A DNA stretch of 64,000 nt from Heminiphilus faecis (GTDB taxonomy: Bacteria > Bacteroidota > Bacteroidia > Bacteroidales > Muribaculaceae): the NCBI RefSeq assembly GCF_008728965.1, contig NZ_VSMC01000009.1, forward strand, positions 1-64,000, given 5' to 3'. The translations under genes were made by a program, and so were the position numbers. The notes beneath the pieces were generated by a model. The model did no database searches. It was not told where the DNA came from and saw nothing but the letters and a program-made list of their open reading frames with translations. Below are positions 34,637-43,282 of this stretch, piece by piece. Position 1 is the stretch's first letter; each line of letters begins with the position of its first letter.

Positions 34637-35122
34637 ATGGATATTCTGATTGCAATAATTGAAGATGCCGTGTTTGCCGCGATAGCCGCTATCGGTTTTG
34701 CCGCAATAAGCAATCCGCCCAAAGTGGCCTTTAAGTATTGTGCTCTTATAGCTGCTGTAGGACATGCGTTGCGATATTGCTTGGTATCGTTGTGGGGGAT
34801 ACATCTCGTATGGGGTAGTTTTATAAGCGCATTCGTTATCGGATGTCTTGCCATATGGTTTGCACCAAGAGTAAAATGCCCTCCGGAGACATTTGCATAT
34901 CCTTCGCTTTTACCTATGATACCGGGTATATACGCCTACAAGGCGCTACAGGCATTTCTGATGATGCTCGGGCAGACAAGTGAGACTGACTTCACACATT
35001 ATGCCTATCTGCTTGAATTTAATGCAGTGACATGTGCGTTTGTAGTTTTCGCAATGGTGCTTGGCCAGATGATACCTATCTTCCTGTTTAAACGCAAATC
35101 TTTTATGGCAACACGCGGTTAA
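34637..35122 (+). CDS. Threonine/serine exporter, ThrE C-terminal half (YjjB-like)
   Basis: 161 residues, about five membrane helices. LLPMIPGIYAYKA mirrors the PGIP motif of its partner, as expected for the two-repeat ThrE architecture. It starts 2 bases after the upstream half, so the two are translated together and surely form one membrane complex. The upstream part of the open frame (34535-34636) overlaps the partner gene and was rejected. Confidence 0.88.
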   Translation: MDILIAIIEDAVFAAIAAIGFAAISNPPKVAFKYCALIAAVGHALRYCLVSLWGIHLVWGSFISAFVIGCLAIWFAPRVKCPPETFAYPSLLPMIPGIYAYKALQAFLMMLGQTSETDFTHYAYLLEFNAVTCAFVVFAMVLGQMIPIFLFKRKSFMATRG

Positions 35123-35137
35123 TATGTTTGTAATAAC

Positions 35138-35145
35138 TATTTTTG
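35138..35145 (+). promoter_or_regulatory. -7 box for lipoprotein/LysR pair
   Basis: TATTTTTG matches TAnnTTTG, 22 bases before the lipoprotein ATG at 35168. Confidence 0.45.
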
Positions 35146-35167
35146 TATATATACATCATCACCGGTT

Positions 35168-36211
35168 ATGAAGAGCTATATTATATTGAGTGCGTTTTTA
35201 TTTATTATATCCTGTACAGGGTGTCGGAAAAATGTTACGACTGCCATTGACATGACTGAAGTTAGCGACACTATGACGGTAACCGTTGCCAAGCCTATTG
35301 CCATAGAGTCGGTATGGGATTATTATCCGGCATTTACCGAAGTTATTTCTGTCAATGCGGTCGGTCAAAACGGTTTTAATACCTCTGAAACTTATCGATT
35401 GGAGATTTTTCGTGATTCTTTATGGATTAATGTTGCCCTTGACTCGCTGACAGGTGTGTCGTATGATAAGATTGTAACCGATGACGTTAATTGTCAGATA
35501 CAAAATGTCATGCTTAGGTCTTCGGAACCGTTAATTCCCGGCGTTTATAGAGCAATACGTATAGGAGAAAAGTCAGATACGGCAGCCGTCCTTTTTGAGG
35601 TGTTGAGTGGCAAGGATGTCGTCAAACGCTTGAGTAACGGTATTATAATGGATTATTTTAGTGCCGACAATGTGGAAAAGGATGATACGATATGCGCCAA
35701 TATATATTCTTGGGGCGTAGCAGCCAAAGATACTATTGACGTTTATTTACGACATGACACACCCGAGTTTCATGAGCGTTTCTATAAAAAAGTATTGAGT
35801 TACTCTGCATTGAGATTTAACGGTCGGTCCAGACCTAATATTTATAGCGGGCCGATAATTACCGATACTTTGGGTGTAAGTATGACTACCGACGCTAAAG
35901 TATATCCGGACACAGTATCGGAAGTTACGTTCTTTATTCATAATAAGAGCGAAATGACTCTTTGTTACGGTACTCCTTATACCGTTGCCCGTAAAACTGA
36001 CGGACGTTGGGAGGAGTTGTATCAGGGCGGAGTCTGGAATATGCCGTTATACGGACTTAATGCCGGAGCAAGCAGCGAGTTTATGAAAGCGAATCTGCAT
36101 CGGTTGATTAATGATATAACTCCGGGCGAGTATATCATTTATAAGAATGTGTATTTTGACGGAGACAAAGACAATGCATGGAATATTTCAGCACGTTTTA
36201 CAATAAAATAA
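35168..36211 (+). CDS. Lipoprotein with C-terminal Ig-like domain
   Basis: 347 residues. The signal peptide has two candidate lipobox cysteines (FIISC and SCTGC). The C-terminal ~110 residues (VSEVTFFIHNKSEMTLCYG, WEELYQGGVWN, GEYIIYKNVYF) resemble the immunoglobulin-like domain common in Bacteroidota lipoproteins and in Firmicute exported proteins. The middle is unrecognised. LysR starts 3 bases after its stop, so the two may be cotranscribed; whether LysR controls this gene is unknown. Confidence 0.68.
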   Translation: MKSYIILSAFLFIISCTGCRKNVTTAIDMTEVSDTMTVTVAKPIAIESVWDYYPAFTEVISVNAVGQNGFNTSETYRLEIFRDSLWINVALDSLTGVSYDKIVTDDVNCQIQNVMLRSSEPLIPGVYRAIRIGEKSDTAAVLFEVLSGKDVVKRLSNGIIMDYFSADNVEKDDTICANIYSWGVAAKDTIDVYLRHDTPEFHERFYKKVLSYSALRFNGRSRPNIYSGPIITDTLGVSMTTDAKVYPDTVSEVTFFIHNKSEMTLCYGTPYTVARKTDGRWEELYQGGVWNMPLYGLNAGASSEFMKANLHRLINDITPGEYIIYKNVYFDGDKDNAWNISARFTIK

Positions 36212-36214
36212 GTA

Positions 36215-37117
36215 ATGGAACTGAGACAACTTAGGTATTTTGCAAAAGTGGCCGAGACACTTAATTTTTCAGAAGCGGCAAAGGTGCTGTGTATAACCCA
36301 GAGCACTCTATCGCAACAGATAAGGCAGCTTGAAACAGAAATGGGTGTCGCTCTTTTTGAGCGGAACAGCCATGCCGTAGCTTTGACCGAAGCGGGCGAG
36401 CATCTTTTACCGCAGGCTATAACCACAATAGACGAAGCCGATACATGCATGGAAAAGATACTTGACCTGCGACGTCTGCTCACCGGTACACTTAATATCG
36501 GGGTCACCTATTCATTCAGCCCTATGATAACCGATCCGCTTATCTCATTTATGAAACTTTATCCTCATGTGAAACTCAATATATACTACAAGACTGTTGA
36601 CGAACTGATGGATATGTTGCGTAAACGTCAGGTTGATTTCGTTCTTGCCTTCAAGCCAATGGAAGTCGGTGCAGACGTGACGTTTCATACACTCTTTGAC
36701 AGCCGTCTGTCTGTAATAGTCAGGGAAGGGCATGCATTAAGTTCCCGTAAGGAGCTCGGTCTTGACGATATAAAGGATTGTGATTTCGCACTGCCTATGC
36801 GAGGTATGCAAGCCCGCAATAAACTGTCGGCAATAATAGGGGAGCGTATTGCAAACCTCAGAGTGAAAGCCGAACTGAATGAAGTGAACATACTTCTGCA
36901 TCTTGTACGTTCGACCGATATTGTCACGATACTTACAGAAGCCACACTTCATGGACATACAGGGATAAAAGCCATCCCGCTCAATATCACCGGCAGTGAT
37001 ATGGCGGGATGTGTACATGTATTGAAAAATAGTTACCGAAAACATTCGGCAAGCGAATTTCTTAAACTTCTCAGCGAATCCAATGCCGTGCGTCAGCGAG
37101 TCAGTGAATGGCTTTAA
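36215..37117 (+). CDS. LysR-family transcriptional regulator (OxyR/CbbR-like layout)
   Basis: 300 residues. The N-terminal winged helix-turn-helix is clear (MELRQLRYFAKVAETLNFSE; CITQSTLSQQIRQLE; LFERNSHAVALTEAGE), followed by a linker helix and a type 2 periplasmic-binding-like effector domain (LNIGVTYSF at its start). A Cys at about residue 190 (DDIKDCDFALP) lies near where OxyR has a redox Cys, but a matching second Cys is not clear. The effector is unknown. Its stop codon shares bases with the convergent kdsA stop (TTTAAA at 37113-37118). Confidence 0.88.
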   Translation: MELRQLRYFAKVAETLNFSEAAKVLCITQSTLSQQIRQLETEMGVALFERNSHAVALTEAGEHLLPQAITTIDEADTCMEKILDLRRLLTGTLNIGVTYSFSPMITDPLISFMKLYPHVKLNIYYKTVDELMDMLRKRQVDFVLAFKPMEVGADVTFHTLFDSRLSVIVREGHALSSRKELGLDDIKDCDFALPMRGMQARNKLSAIIGERIANLRVKAELNEVNILLHLVRSTDIVTILTEATLHGHTGIKAIPLNITGSDMAGCVHVLKNSYRKHSASEFLKLLSESNAVRQRVSEWL

Positions 37118-37923
37118 AAGTTGTTTATGGTCATGCGTATCGCCGAAAGATGTTTCAACAGTTCGGGAAGTTGCTCCAGCGGCAGCATATTGGCTCCGTC
37201 GCTTTTAGCTTTTGACGGCTCACGGTGAGTCTCGATAAACAGTCCGTCGACTCCTGTGGCTATACCTGCACGGGCAATCGTCTCGATAAGGTCGGGACGT
37301 CCGCCTGTCACTCCGGCAAGCTGATTGGGTTGCTGAAGCGAGTGCGTGGCATCAAGGATAACCGGAACACCGAACTTCTGCATGGTTGGAATACCGCGAT
37401 AATCCACGATAAGATCCTGATAACCGAAAGTTGTGCCGCGTTCGGTTATGGCTACTTGAGTGTTGCCGGCATCCATCACTTTACGCACTGCATGCTCCAT
37501 AGCCTCCGGTGACAGAAATTGTCCTTTCTTTATGTTGACCATTTTTCCAGTACGGGCGGCAGCAATAAGCAGTTCTGTCTGGCGACAAAGGAAGGCGGGT
37601 ATCTGTAGTATGTCGACATATTCGGCCGCGATTGCAGCTTCTTCTTCGGTATGAATATCTGTAACGACAGGAATATTGAAGGTCTCACGCACCTTGCGGA
37701 GTATCTTTAACGCTTTCTCGTCTCCTATACCGGTAAAAGAGTCTATGCGCGAGCGATTGGCCTTGCGGTAAGAACCTTTGAACACGTAAGGAATATTGAG
37801 CTTGGAGGTGACATTGCATATATATTCGGCTATGTCAAGAGCCATTTCTTCTCCTTCTATTACGCAAGGGCCTGCGAGTAGAAAAAAGTTACAGGTCGAT
37901 GATGAATTAAGATAACGTAGCAT
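37114..37923 (-). CDS. kdsA: 3-deoxy-8-phosphooctulonate (KDO-8-P) synthase
   Basis: Condenses PEP with arabinose-5-phosphate to make KDO-8-phosphate for the lipopolysaccharide core. Motifs: FFLLAGPCVIE, FKGSYRKANRS, VTDIHTEEEA, LQIPAFLCRQT, ITERGTTFGYQDL, DATHSLQQPN. The Cys in AGPCVIE aligns with the metal-binding Cys of metal-dependent KdsA enzymes. The ATG at 37923 was preferred over 37974, which would overlap rsmE by 40 bases and add an unusual N-terminus. Last gene of a leftward run. Confidence 0.95.
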   Translation of the reverse strand: MLRYLNSSSTCNFFLLAGPCVIEGEEMALDIAEYICNVTSKLNIPYVFKGSYRKANRSRIDSFTGIGDEKALKILRKVRETFNIPVVTDIHTEEEAAIAAEYVDILQIPAFLCRQTELLIAAARTGKMVNIKKGQFLSPEAMEHAVRKVMDAGNTQVAITERGTTFGYQDLIVDYRGIPTMQKFGVPVILDATHSLQQPNQLAGVTGGRPDLIETIARAGIATGVDGLFIETHREPSKAKSDGANMLPLEQLPELLKHLSAIRMTINNF

Positions 37924-37934
37924 ATCGGTTGTTT

Positions 37935-38648
37935 TTATTGTTTCAGTTGGTTTATTATATGTATTGTGTCGCATGCGTTAAACGCGGCGGTCTCGGTCCT
38001 GAGCCTGTTTTCGCCGAGCGATATAGGCATATATCCTGCAGTAATGGCTGAAGATATTTCCTCTTTTGAAAAATCACCTTCAGGGCCGATGAGTATGAGC
38101 ACGCTGTCAGCTACAGGACGGTATTCGCAGGAAAGAAGCTTACGTGGTATGGACGGATCACAGTATGCAATAAACTTTTGTTCAGCATCGGATGATTGTA
38201 TAACTTCGTTAAAAGAGCGCATGGGAGTTATTTCCGGCAAAACGGTCTTTAACGACTGTTTCATTGCCGATACAGCAATGCGTTGCAGACGGTCAATCTT
38301 GATTTCCTTACGCTCGGAGTAGCGGCAATGCAGCGGTATTATGCGGTTTATGCCGATTTCGGTCAGTTTTTCTACCATCCACTCCATGCGGTCCATATTT
38401 TTTGTCGGAGCCACAGCAACGGTTATCTTTGTTGACCATGACAGTGGTACCGCTGTTTTAGTCTCTATTTCAACAGTGGCGTGGCGAGGATTGTCATCTG
38501 TAAGACGACATGAAAAACGATATCCTTTCCCGTCAATTACCTCGATTACGTCACCGGATCGTGTTCGCAATACCTTGATGCAATGTCGTGCCTCTTCTTC
38601 CGGAAGCGTCAATTCGGATTCTATATCAGGAGCATAAAACTGTATCAT
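37935..38648 (-). CDS. rsmE: 16S rRNA (uracil-1498-N3)-methyltransferase
   Basis: 237-residue SPOUT-class methyltransferase. The N-terminal PUA-like region (ARHCIKVLR, GDVIEVIDG) is followed by the knotted domain with VAVAPTKNMDRMEWMVEKLTE, LILIGPEGDFSKEE and SLGENRLRTETA, the SAM-binding trefoil-knot motifs. The ATG at 38648 is used; the TTG three codons earlier is unlikely. It lies 13 bases after the transporter gene and 11 before kdsA. Confidence 0.95.
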   Translation of the reverse strand: MIQFYAPDIESELTLPEEEARHCIKVLRTRSGDVIEVIDGKGYRFSCRLTDDNPRHATVEIETKTAVPLSWSTKITVAVAPTKNMDRMEWMVEKLTEIGINRIIPLHCRYSERKEIKIDRLQRIAVSAMKQSLKTVLPEITPMRSFNEVIQSSDAEQKFIAYCDPSIPRKLLSCEYRPVADSVLILIGPEGDFSKEEISSAITAGYMPISLGENRLRTETAAFNACDTIHIINQLKQ

Positions 38649-38661
38649 GTATAGCAAGAGA

Positions 38662-39999
38662 TTAGTTTTTGTCAGTTATCGAGGTCATGCCGTCAGGTTC
38701 ATTGCCGTCAATGTCAGCCGCTTCGTCACCGGATATGGACGGATGTTTGTCATTGTCACGGAAAATGAGCATGAACAGTACGGCAATGACAAGCGCGTAT
38801 GCGGCGAATATGAGCCATGACGTATGCCATCCCGATATTATGGCTTCATTCTCGGTCTGTGAGTATACATAATGGTCAATTACGGCCTGAGCACACAATG
38901 TACCTATCGTGGCACCAACGCCGTTGGTCATAAGCATGAACAGACCTTGTGCGCTTGAGCGTAAAGACGCATGTGTCTTGCTGTTGACATACAACGACCC
39001 CGATATATTGAAAAAATCAAATGCTATACCGTAGACAATCATTGACAGTATGAACAACCACACGCCTGACCCGGGGTTACCGATGCCGAAAAAACCAAAA
39101 CGCAAGGCCCATGCCACCATTGACATCAGCATGACGATTTTAATACCGAAGCGCCGCAGGAAAAACGGTATGAGCAGTATACACAGAGTCTCGCTCATCT
39201 GCGATAGGGATATCAGCGCGTTGGCGTTGTGCACTCCCCAGTCATCGGCATACTCCGGTATGGAGCCGAAAGCCTGTATGAATGGATTGGCAAACCCGTT
39301 GGTTATCTGAAGGGCGACACCGAGAAGCATCGAGAAGACGAAGAATATGGCCATTTGTTTCTGACGGAAAAGCGAGAAAGCCTTCAGCCCGAATGCTTCA
39401 ACAAAACCACCGCCTCTTTTTGCTCGGTTGACTGGACACGCAGGCATAAGCAATGCATAAAATACCATGACAAAACTAAGGACACCGGAGGTGATAAGCT
39501 GTGCATAAGTATTCTGATAGCCGGTAAAGTTGACAAACAGCATGGCAACAATGAATCCCACTGTGCCGAATACCCTTATCGGGGGAAAGTGTTTGATGGC
39601 ATCAAGCCCGGCTTTTTCAAGGGCCGTGTATGCCACCGAATTATGAAGGCCGATAGTAGGCATGAAAAATGCCACCGAGAGCGAATATAGAGTGAAAAGT
39701 ATGCCGAATTCCGGAGCATCGCCTGCCGTCATGCCGTAAAAGCCTGCCGCAAGCATGAATATGCCGGCCAACAGATGGCTTAATGACAATGTTTTCTGTG
39801 CCTGTATCCAACGGTCGGCTATTATACCTGTCAATGCGGGCATGAATATGGACACAATGCCTTGCACCGCATAAAAAATGCCGATATCGCTTTTTAGTCC
39901 TACGTTAAAAAGATAGCTTCCGAGCGAAGTAAGATAGGCGCCCCATACGGCGAACTCGATAAATGTCAGAAGCGCTAATTTGATTTTTATCGTCTTCAT
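38662..39999 (-). CDS. MFS transporter, NupG-like nucleoside:H+ symporter
   Basis: 445 residues, 12 predicted membrane helices. The N-terminus MKTIKIKLALLTFIEFAVWG and the following YLTSLGSYLF match the nucleoside:H+ symporter branch of the MFS (NupG/XapB). Acidic/Asp-rich C-terminal tail (~30 residues) extends beyond the last helix. Substrate is inferred from family. It sits within the leftward run between the bifunctional nuclease and rsmE with short gaps (31 and 13 bases). Confidence 0.85.
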   Translation of the reverse strand: MKTIKIKLALLTFIEFAVWGAYLTSLGSYLFNVGLKSDIGIFYAVQGIVSIFMPALTGIIADRWIQAQKTLSLSHLLAGIFMLAAGFYGMTAGDAPEFGILFTLYSLSVAFFMPTIGLHNSVAYTALEKAGLDAIKHFPPIRVFGTVGFIVAMLFVNFTGYQNTYAQLITSGVLSFVMVFYALLMPACPVNRAKRGGGFVEAFGLKAFSLFRQKQMAIFFVFSMLLGVALQITNGFANPFIQAFGSIPEYADDWGVHNANALISLSQMSETLCILLIPFFLRRFGIKIVMLMSMVAWALRFGFFGIGNPGSGVWLFILSMIVYGIAFDFFNISGSLYVNSKTHASLRSSAQGLFMLMTNGVGATIGTLCAQAVIDHYVYSQTENEAIISGWHTSWLIFAAYALVIAVLFMLIFRDNDKHPSISGDEAADIDGNEPDGMTSITDKN

Positions 40000-40030
40000 A
40001 TGTTTTTATGATATAGTTTGGCCTGACGGT

Positions 40031-40633
40031 TTAATGCCGGTCGTTGCGTTTACGGTTAAGAATTTCACTTACTTTCGCCGCTTCTTCATAATTCTCCTGT
40101 GCGATAAGCTTCTCCAACGTACGTTCAAGTTCTTCTACGGCATAATTCTCAAGTTTCGGATTTTCTGTCATGTTCTCTTCATCTTCCGGATTATGGCTGT
40201 CGTCTGTTTCAGTTTCTTCCAGAATAAATCCGGTTTCATCAAGAATATCCTTTGTCGTATATATCGGTGACTTGGTACGAAGTGCAATGCCGATAGCGTC
40301 TGATGTACGTGAATCAAGCACTATAGTGCGGTCACCGTCGGTAAAAGTAAGCTCAGATGAGAATATGCCGTCTTCAAACTTATATATGAACACTTCCTTC
40401 AGTTTTACTCCAAATGCATGGGCAAAGCTGACAAATAGGTCATGAGTCATAGGCCTTGGGGGGATTATGCTTTCAAGTCTGATGGCAATCGACTGTGCTT
40501 CCGACGCTCCGATGACAACCGGAATACGATAAGGTCCGTCTACTTGTGCGAGAATAAGGGCATACGCGCCTGATTGTATCTGACTGTATGAAATGCCCAG
40601 TACCTTTAATCTTATACGTTGGTTGTCGCTCAT
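40031..40633 (-). CDS. Bifunctional nuclease (DUF151) with C-terminal UVR motif
   Basis: 200 residues. The N-terminal ~135 residues carry the DUF151/BFN pattern (PVVIGASEAQSIAIRLE, RPMTHDLF, IVLDSRTSDAIGIALR), a family with reported RNase and DNase activity. An acidic linker leads to a UvrB/UvrC-type helical hairpin (ELERTLEKLIAQENYEEAA). The same fusion is common in Bacteroidota. The ATG at 40633 overlaps the mnmA stop by 4 bases (ATGA), so translation is coupled; the upstream in-frame start was rejected. Confidence 0.88.
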   Translation of the reverse strand: MSDNQRIRLKVLGISYSQIQSGAYALILAQVDGPYRIPVVIGASEAQSIAIRLESIIPPRPMTHDLFVSFAHAFGVKLKEVFIYKFEDGIFSSELTFTDGDRTIVLDSRTSDAIGIALRTKSPIYTTKDILDETGFILEETETDDSHNPEDEENMTENPKLENYAVEELERTLEKLIAQENYEEAAKVSEILNRKRNDRH

Positions 40634-41709
40634 AATATTATATTTTGTCCGGTAATTATGCCGCTTCCGTAACATAGATGAGATGCCGCATCGTAGATAA
40701 CGGCAAACTGCCCCGGAGCGATTCCCTGTACACGATTCTGTGATTCAATGACATATTCGTCATCAGACACATGTGAAAGTGTAGCAGGCAGAAATTCAGG
40801 CATATGGCGGTTTTTAAATGTTATATTGACACGGTCACAGCCATCGGCCCACGGATTGCCCGATATAAAATGCATTTCAGCAAGATGAAGTGTCTTGCCA
40901 TATTGTTTTTCCGTATCATAGCCCTGACTTACATACACTACGTTGTCATGTATGTTTTTCTTTACCACATACCACGGTCCACCGCTAAGGCCAAGACCTT
41001 TGCGCTGTCCTATGGTATGGAACCAGAAGCCATTGTGTTCACCGAGCTTACGCCCGGTCTCGAGCTGAATAACCGGTCCTTTCTTTATTCCGAGATGACG
41101 TTTTATAAAATCGTTGTAATTTATCTTTCCGAGGAAACATATGCCTTGACTGTCTTTTCTAAAAGCATTGGGCATCTTTACGGCAATTGCCGTTTCACGG
41201 ACTTTGGCCTTCGGCATGTCGCCTATGGGAAATATGAGATGTGAAAGCTGTTCGTAACTTATGCGAGCCAGAAAGTCAGTCTGGTCTTTTACCGGGTCAA
41301 CAGCTGTAGCAAGATATACGCGGTTGCCTACTGTATCAGTAGTGGCATAATGACCGGTAGCGGTCTTGTCAAATTCATGTCCCCATCGCTGTTCGAAATA
41401 TCCGAATTTTATCATTTTATTGCACATGATATCCGGGTTCGGGGTCAGTCCCTGACGCACCGTGCGCAATGCATACTCCATGACATTATCCCAATATTCT
41501 TCATGAAGTGAAACCACATCAAACGGACATCCATATTTCTTGGCTATGAAACGACACATCTCAATGTCCTCTTCGGCCGAACAATCGCCTTCGCCATTGT
41601 CAAGACCGATGCGTATGTAAAATAAATGAAGGTCGTGGCCCTCTTCCTTTAATCGGTGTACGACAACAGCGCTGTCCACGCCTCCGGAGATAAGTACGGC
41701 TATCTTCAC
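40630..41709 (-). CDS. mnmA: tRNA-specific 2-thiouridylase MnmA
   Basis: 359 residues. Adds the 2-thio group to U34 of tRNA Lys, Glu and Gln. The PP-loop LISGGVDSAVV, first catalytic Cys in PDIMCNKMIKFG, tRNA-binding TATGHYA, and second catalytic Cys in DSQGICFLGKI are all present, then the C-terminal beta-barrel (HNGFWFHTIGQRKGLGL). It is coupled by ATGA to the nuclease gene. It relies on a sulfur relay not encoded here. Confidence 0.97.
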   Translation of the reverse strand: MKIAVLISGGVDSAVVVHRLKEEGHDLHLFYIRIGLDNGEGDCSAEEDIEMCRFIAKKYGCPFDVVSLHEEYWDNVMEYALRTVRQGLTPNPDIMCNKMIKFGYFEQRWGHEFDKTATGHYATTDTVGNRVYLATAVDPVKDQTDFLARISYEQLSHLIFPIGDMPKAKVRETAIAVKMPNAFRKDSQGICFLGKINYNDFIKRHLGIKKGPVIQLETGRKLGEHNGFWFHTIGQRKGLGLSGGPWYVVKKNIHDNVVYVSQGYDTEKQYGKTLHLAEMHFISGNPWADGCDRVNITFKNRHMPEFLPATLSHVSDDEYVIESQNRVQGIAPGQFAVIYDAASHLCYGSGIITGQNIIL

Positions 41710-41737
41710 TGAATAGACTTGTTTTAAATTATATACT

Positions 41738-42238
41738 TTATACTTCTTCGAGTTCGTCGCGCTCGTCCTTGCCGCGGCGCGATATTATGAAGAGAGAGAT
41801 AAAATAATCCAATGATATTTTTCCCGGACCGGCTATGATGAAAAATATAAAAACGCCTATGAACATCAAGGGCAGATATCCGGGTTGTGTGCTTGACAGC
41901 GAATATGTGACGGTATCTGACAACATGTCATGCAATATATGGTACTCCGCTATGGACATAGCTACAATAGGGGGCAGTACCGCAAGGCGTGTTAGAAAAC
42001 CGACCATGATAAAAAGCGAACAGATGACCTCAATACATATCATCAGTATCAATGAAGTTTCGCTATCCATACTAAGTATAGAGGGAAATGTATAGCGAAG
42101 CGAGGAAAAGTTAATCAAATGACGTATGCCGAACTGTATAAACATGACTCCGGCAAACAGGCGCAGAAATAAGCGGGCAAGGTTGCTGTAGGCATATCCC
42201 GTACTGCGTAAAAACAGGTTTTCAAAAAATATCTTCAT
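41738..42238 (-). CDS. DoxX-family membrane protein
   Basis: About 166 residues with four hydrophobic helices; LARLFLRLFAGVMFIQFGIRHL and the later IEVICSLFIMVGFLTRLAVLPP are the typical DoxX pattern. Function in Bacteroidota is unknown. The C-terminus ends in an acidic/basic stretch (RRGKDERDELEEV). The ATG at 42238 is preferred to a GTG two codons earlier. It lies 14 bases after the DUF5106 gene and 28 before mnmA. Confidence 0.82.
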   Translation of the reverse strand: MKIFFENLFLRSTGYAYSNLARLFLRLFAGVMFIQFGIRHLINFSSLRYTFPSILSMDSETSLILMICIEVICSLFIMVGFLTRLAVLPPIVAMSIAEYHILHDMLSDTVTYSLSSTQPGYLPLMFIGVFIFFIIAGPGKISLDYFISLFIISRRGKDERDELEEV

Positions 42239-42252
42239 AAACACGCACTCTT

Positions 42253-43155
42253 TTATTGCTGTTGATCATTGCGTCGGTTCAGTGCCGATGCCAATGACAG
42301 CACCTGATTTATATTTATATCACGAGCTACAATTTTGTATTCTTTGTCCAGCAGATATATGCGCGGAAGATCTCTGAGGTCGATTGTCGTACCTGCATTT
42401 GTGGAGTATCCGGCTTCCCATTCATACGGAAATGACGCTATCGACTTCTTCCATGCTTCAGTGGGTTCTCCGACATATATATCTATTATTTTAAGTTGTC
42501 CTGATTTTGTTATGTTTTCAAGAGCTACATCAGTCTCCATACGCAGATGGGTCATGTCGCAGTCGCTACAATCAGGACCGTAAAAATACAACAGATAGTA
42601 TTCGGCCTTTTGATCATGCAGACTGTGCTGAGCTCCGTATTGTGTTGTGTATGATATGGGAGATACTGTCGAGCCTACCTGAGAACCGTTAAGCATCTTC
42701 ACATTGTCAAAAAAATGCTTTTTGTCATCGGCGCTGATTTTCTTATTGGCAAATACCGGACGAGTGAACAGCATATACTGTTCATCGGCCCAAAACTGTG
42801 CCTCAGGCCCAAACATCTCCTTTTCTGCCGCATAAGCCAATTTAAGCAGATTCTTGGGGTCCTCTTTGAAGCGGAGTGTGAGTTTGTTTATGGCATGCTT
42901 TACCGTATCGGCATGAGCATATGGTATAAATGACACATAGTCCTCAAATGCTTTGTTGAACAGTGCGGTATCACCCATCACTTTTTTCATGTCGGCATTG
43001 TCCCAAAACCGCGATACGAGAAAACTTGTACGCTGCTGCAATGTCTGTAGACTGTCAGGAACGACAGGGTATTCAAACGGGGTGGTCTTTACTTGTGCCG
43101 TCAACGAAAGAGCGTTAGCCAATACCGTGACAGCAATAATAAATGTCTTCTTCAT
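42253..43155 (-). CDS. DUF5106 exported thioredoxin-fold protein
   Basis: 300 residues, signal peptide ending SLTAQ. The C-terminal half has a thioredoxin-like fold: YLLYFYGPDCSDCDMTHLRME contains a C-x2-C pair at the usual position, and LRDLPRIYLLDKEYKI matches the cis-Pro region. The N-terminal helical part is DUF5106. Likely a periplasmic thiol-disulfide oxidoreductase. It is the first gene of the leftward run to kdsA, with a -7 box at 43183-43190. Confidence 0.8.
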   Translation of the reverse strand: MKKTFIIAVTVLANALSLTAQVKTTPFEYPVVPDSLQTLQQRTSFLVSRFWDNADMKKVMGDTALFNKAFEDYVSFIPYAHADTVKHAINKLTLRFKEDPKNLLKLAYAAEKEMFGPEAQFWADEQYMLFTRPVFANKKISADDKKHFFDNVKMLNGSQVGSTVSPISYTTQYGAQHSLHDQKAEYYLLYFYGPDCSDCDMTHLRMETDVALENITKSGQLKIIDIYVGEPTEAWKKSIASFPYEWEAGYSTNAGTTIDLRDLPRIYLLDKEYKIVARDININQVLSLASALNRRNDQQQ

Positions 43156-43182
43156 TTAGAAATTGGCATAATTTTTGACAAA

Positions 43183-43190
43183 CAAAGTTA
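43183..43190 (-). promoter_or_regulatory. -7 box for the DUF5106-to-kdsA run
   Basis: TAACTTTG on the minus strand, a TAnnTTTG match, 28 bases before the DUF5106 start. No other clear box was seen in the short gaps down to kdsA, consistent with one seven-gene operon. Confidence 0.5.
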
Positions 43191-43282
43191 AGAAATGGCA
43201 GTGGTAACACAAAATAAATAATCAACATTATTATACCCAAAAGTGTTAGAAAAATAAAGTAAATCCTAATTTATATCATATT

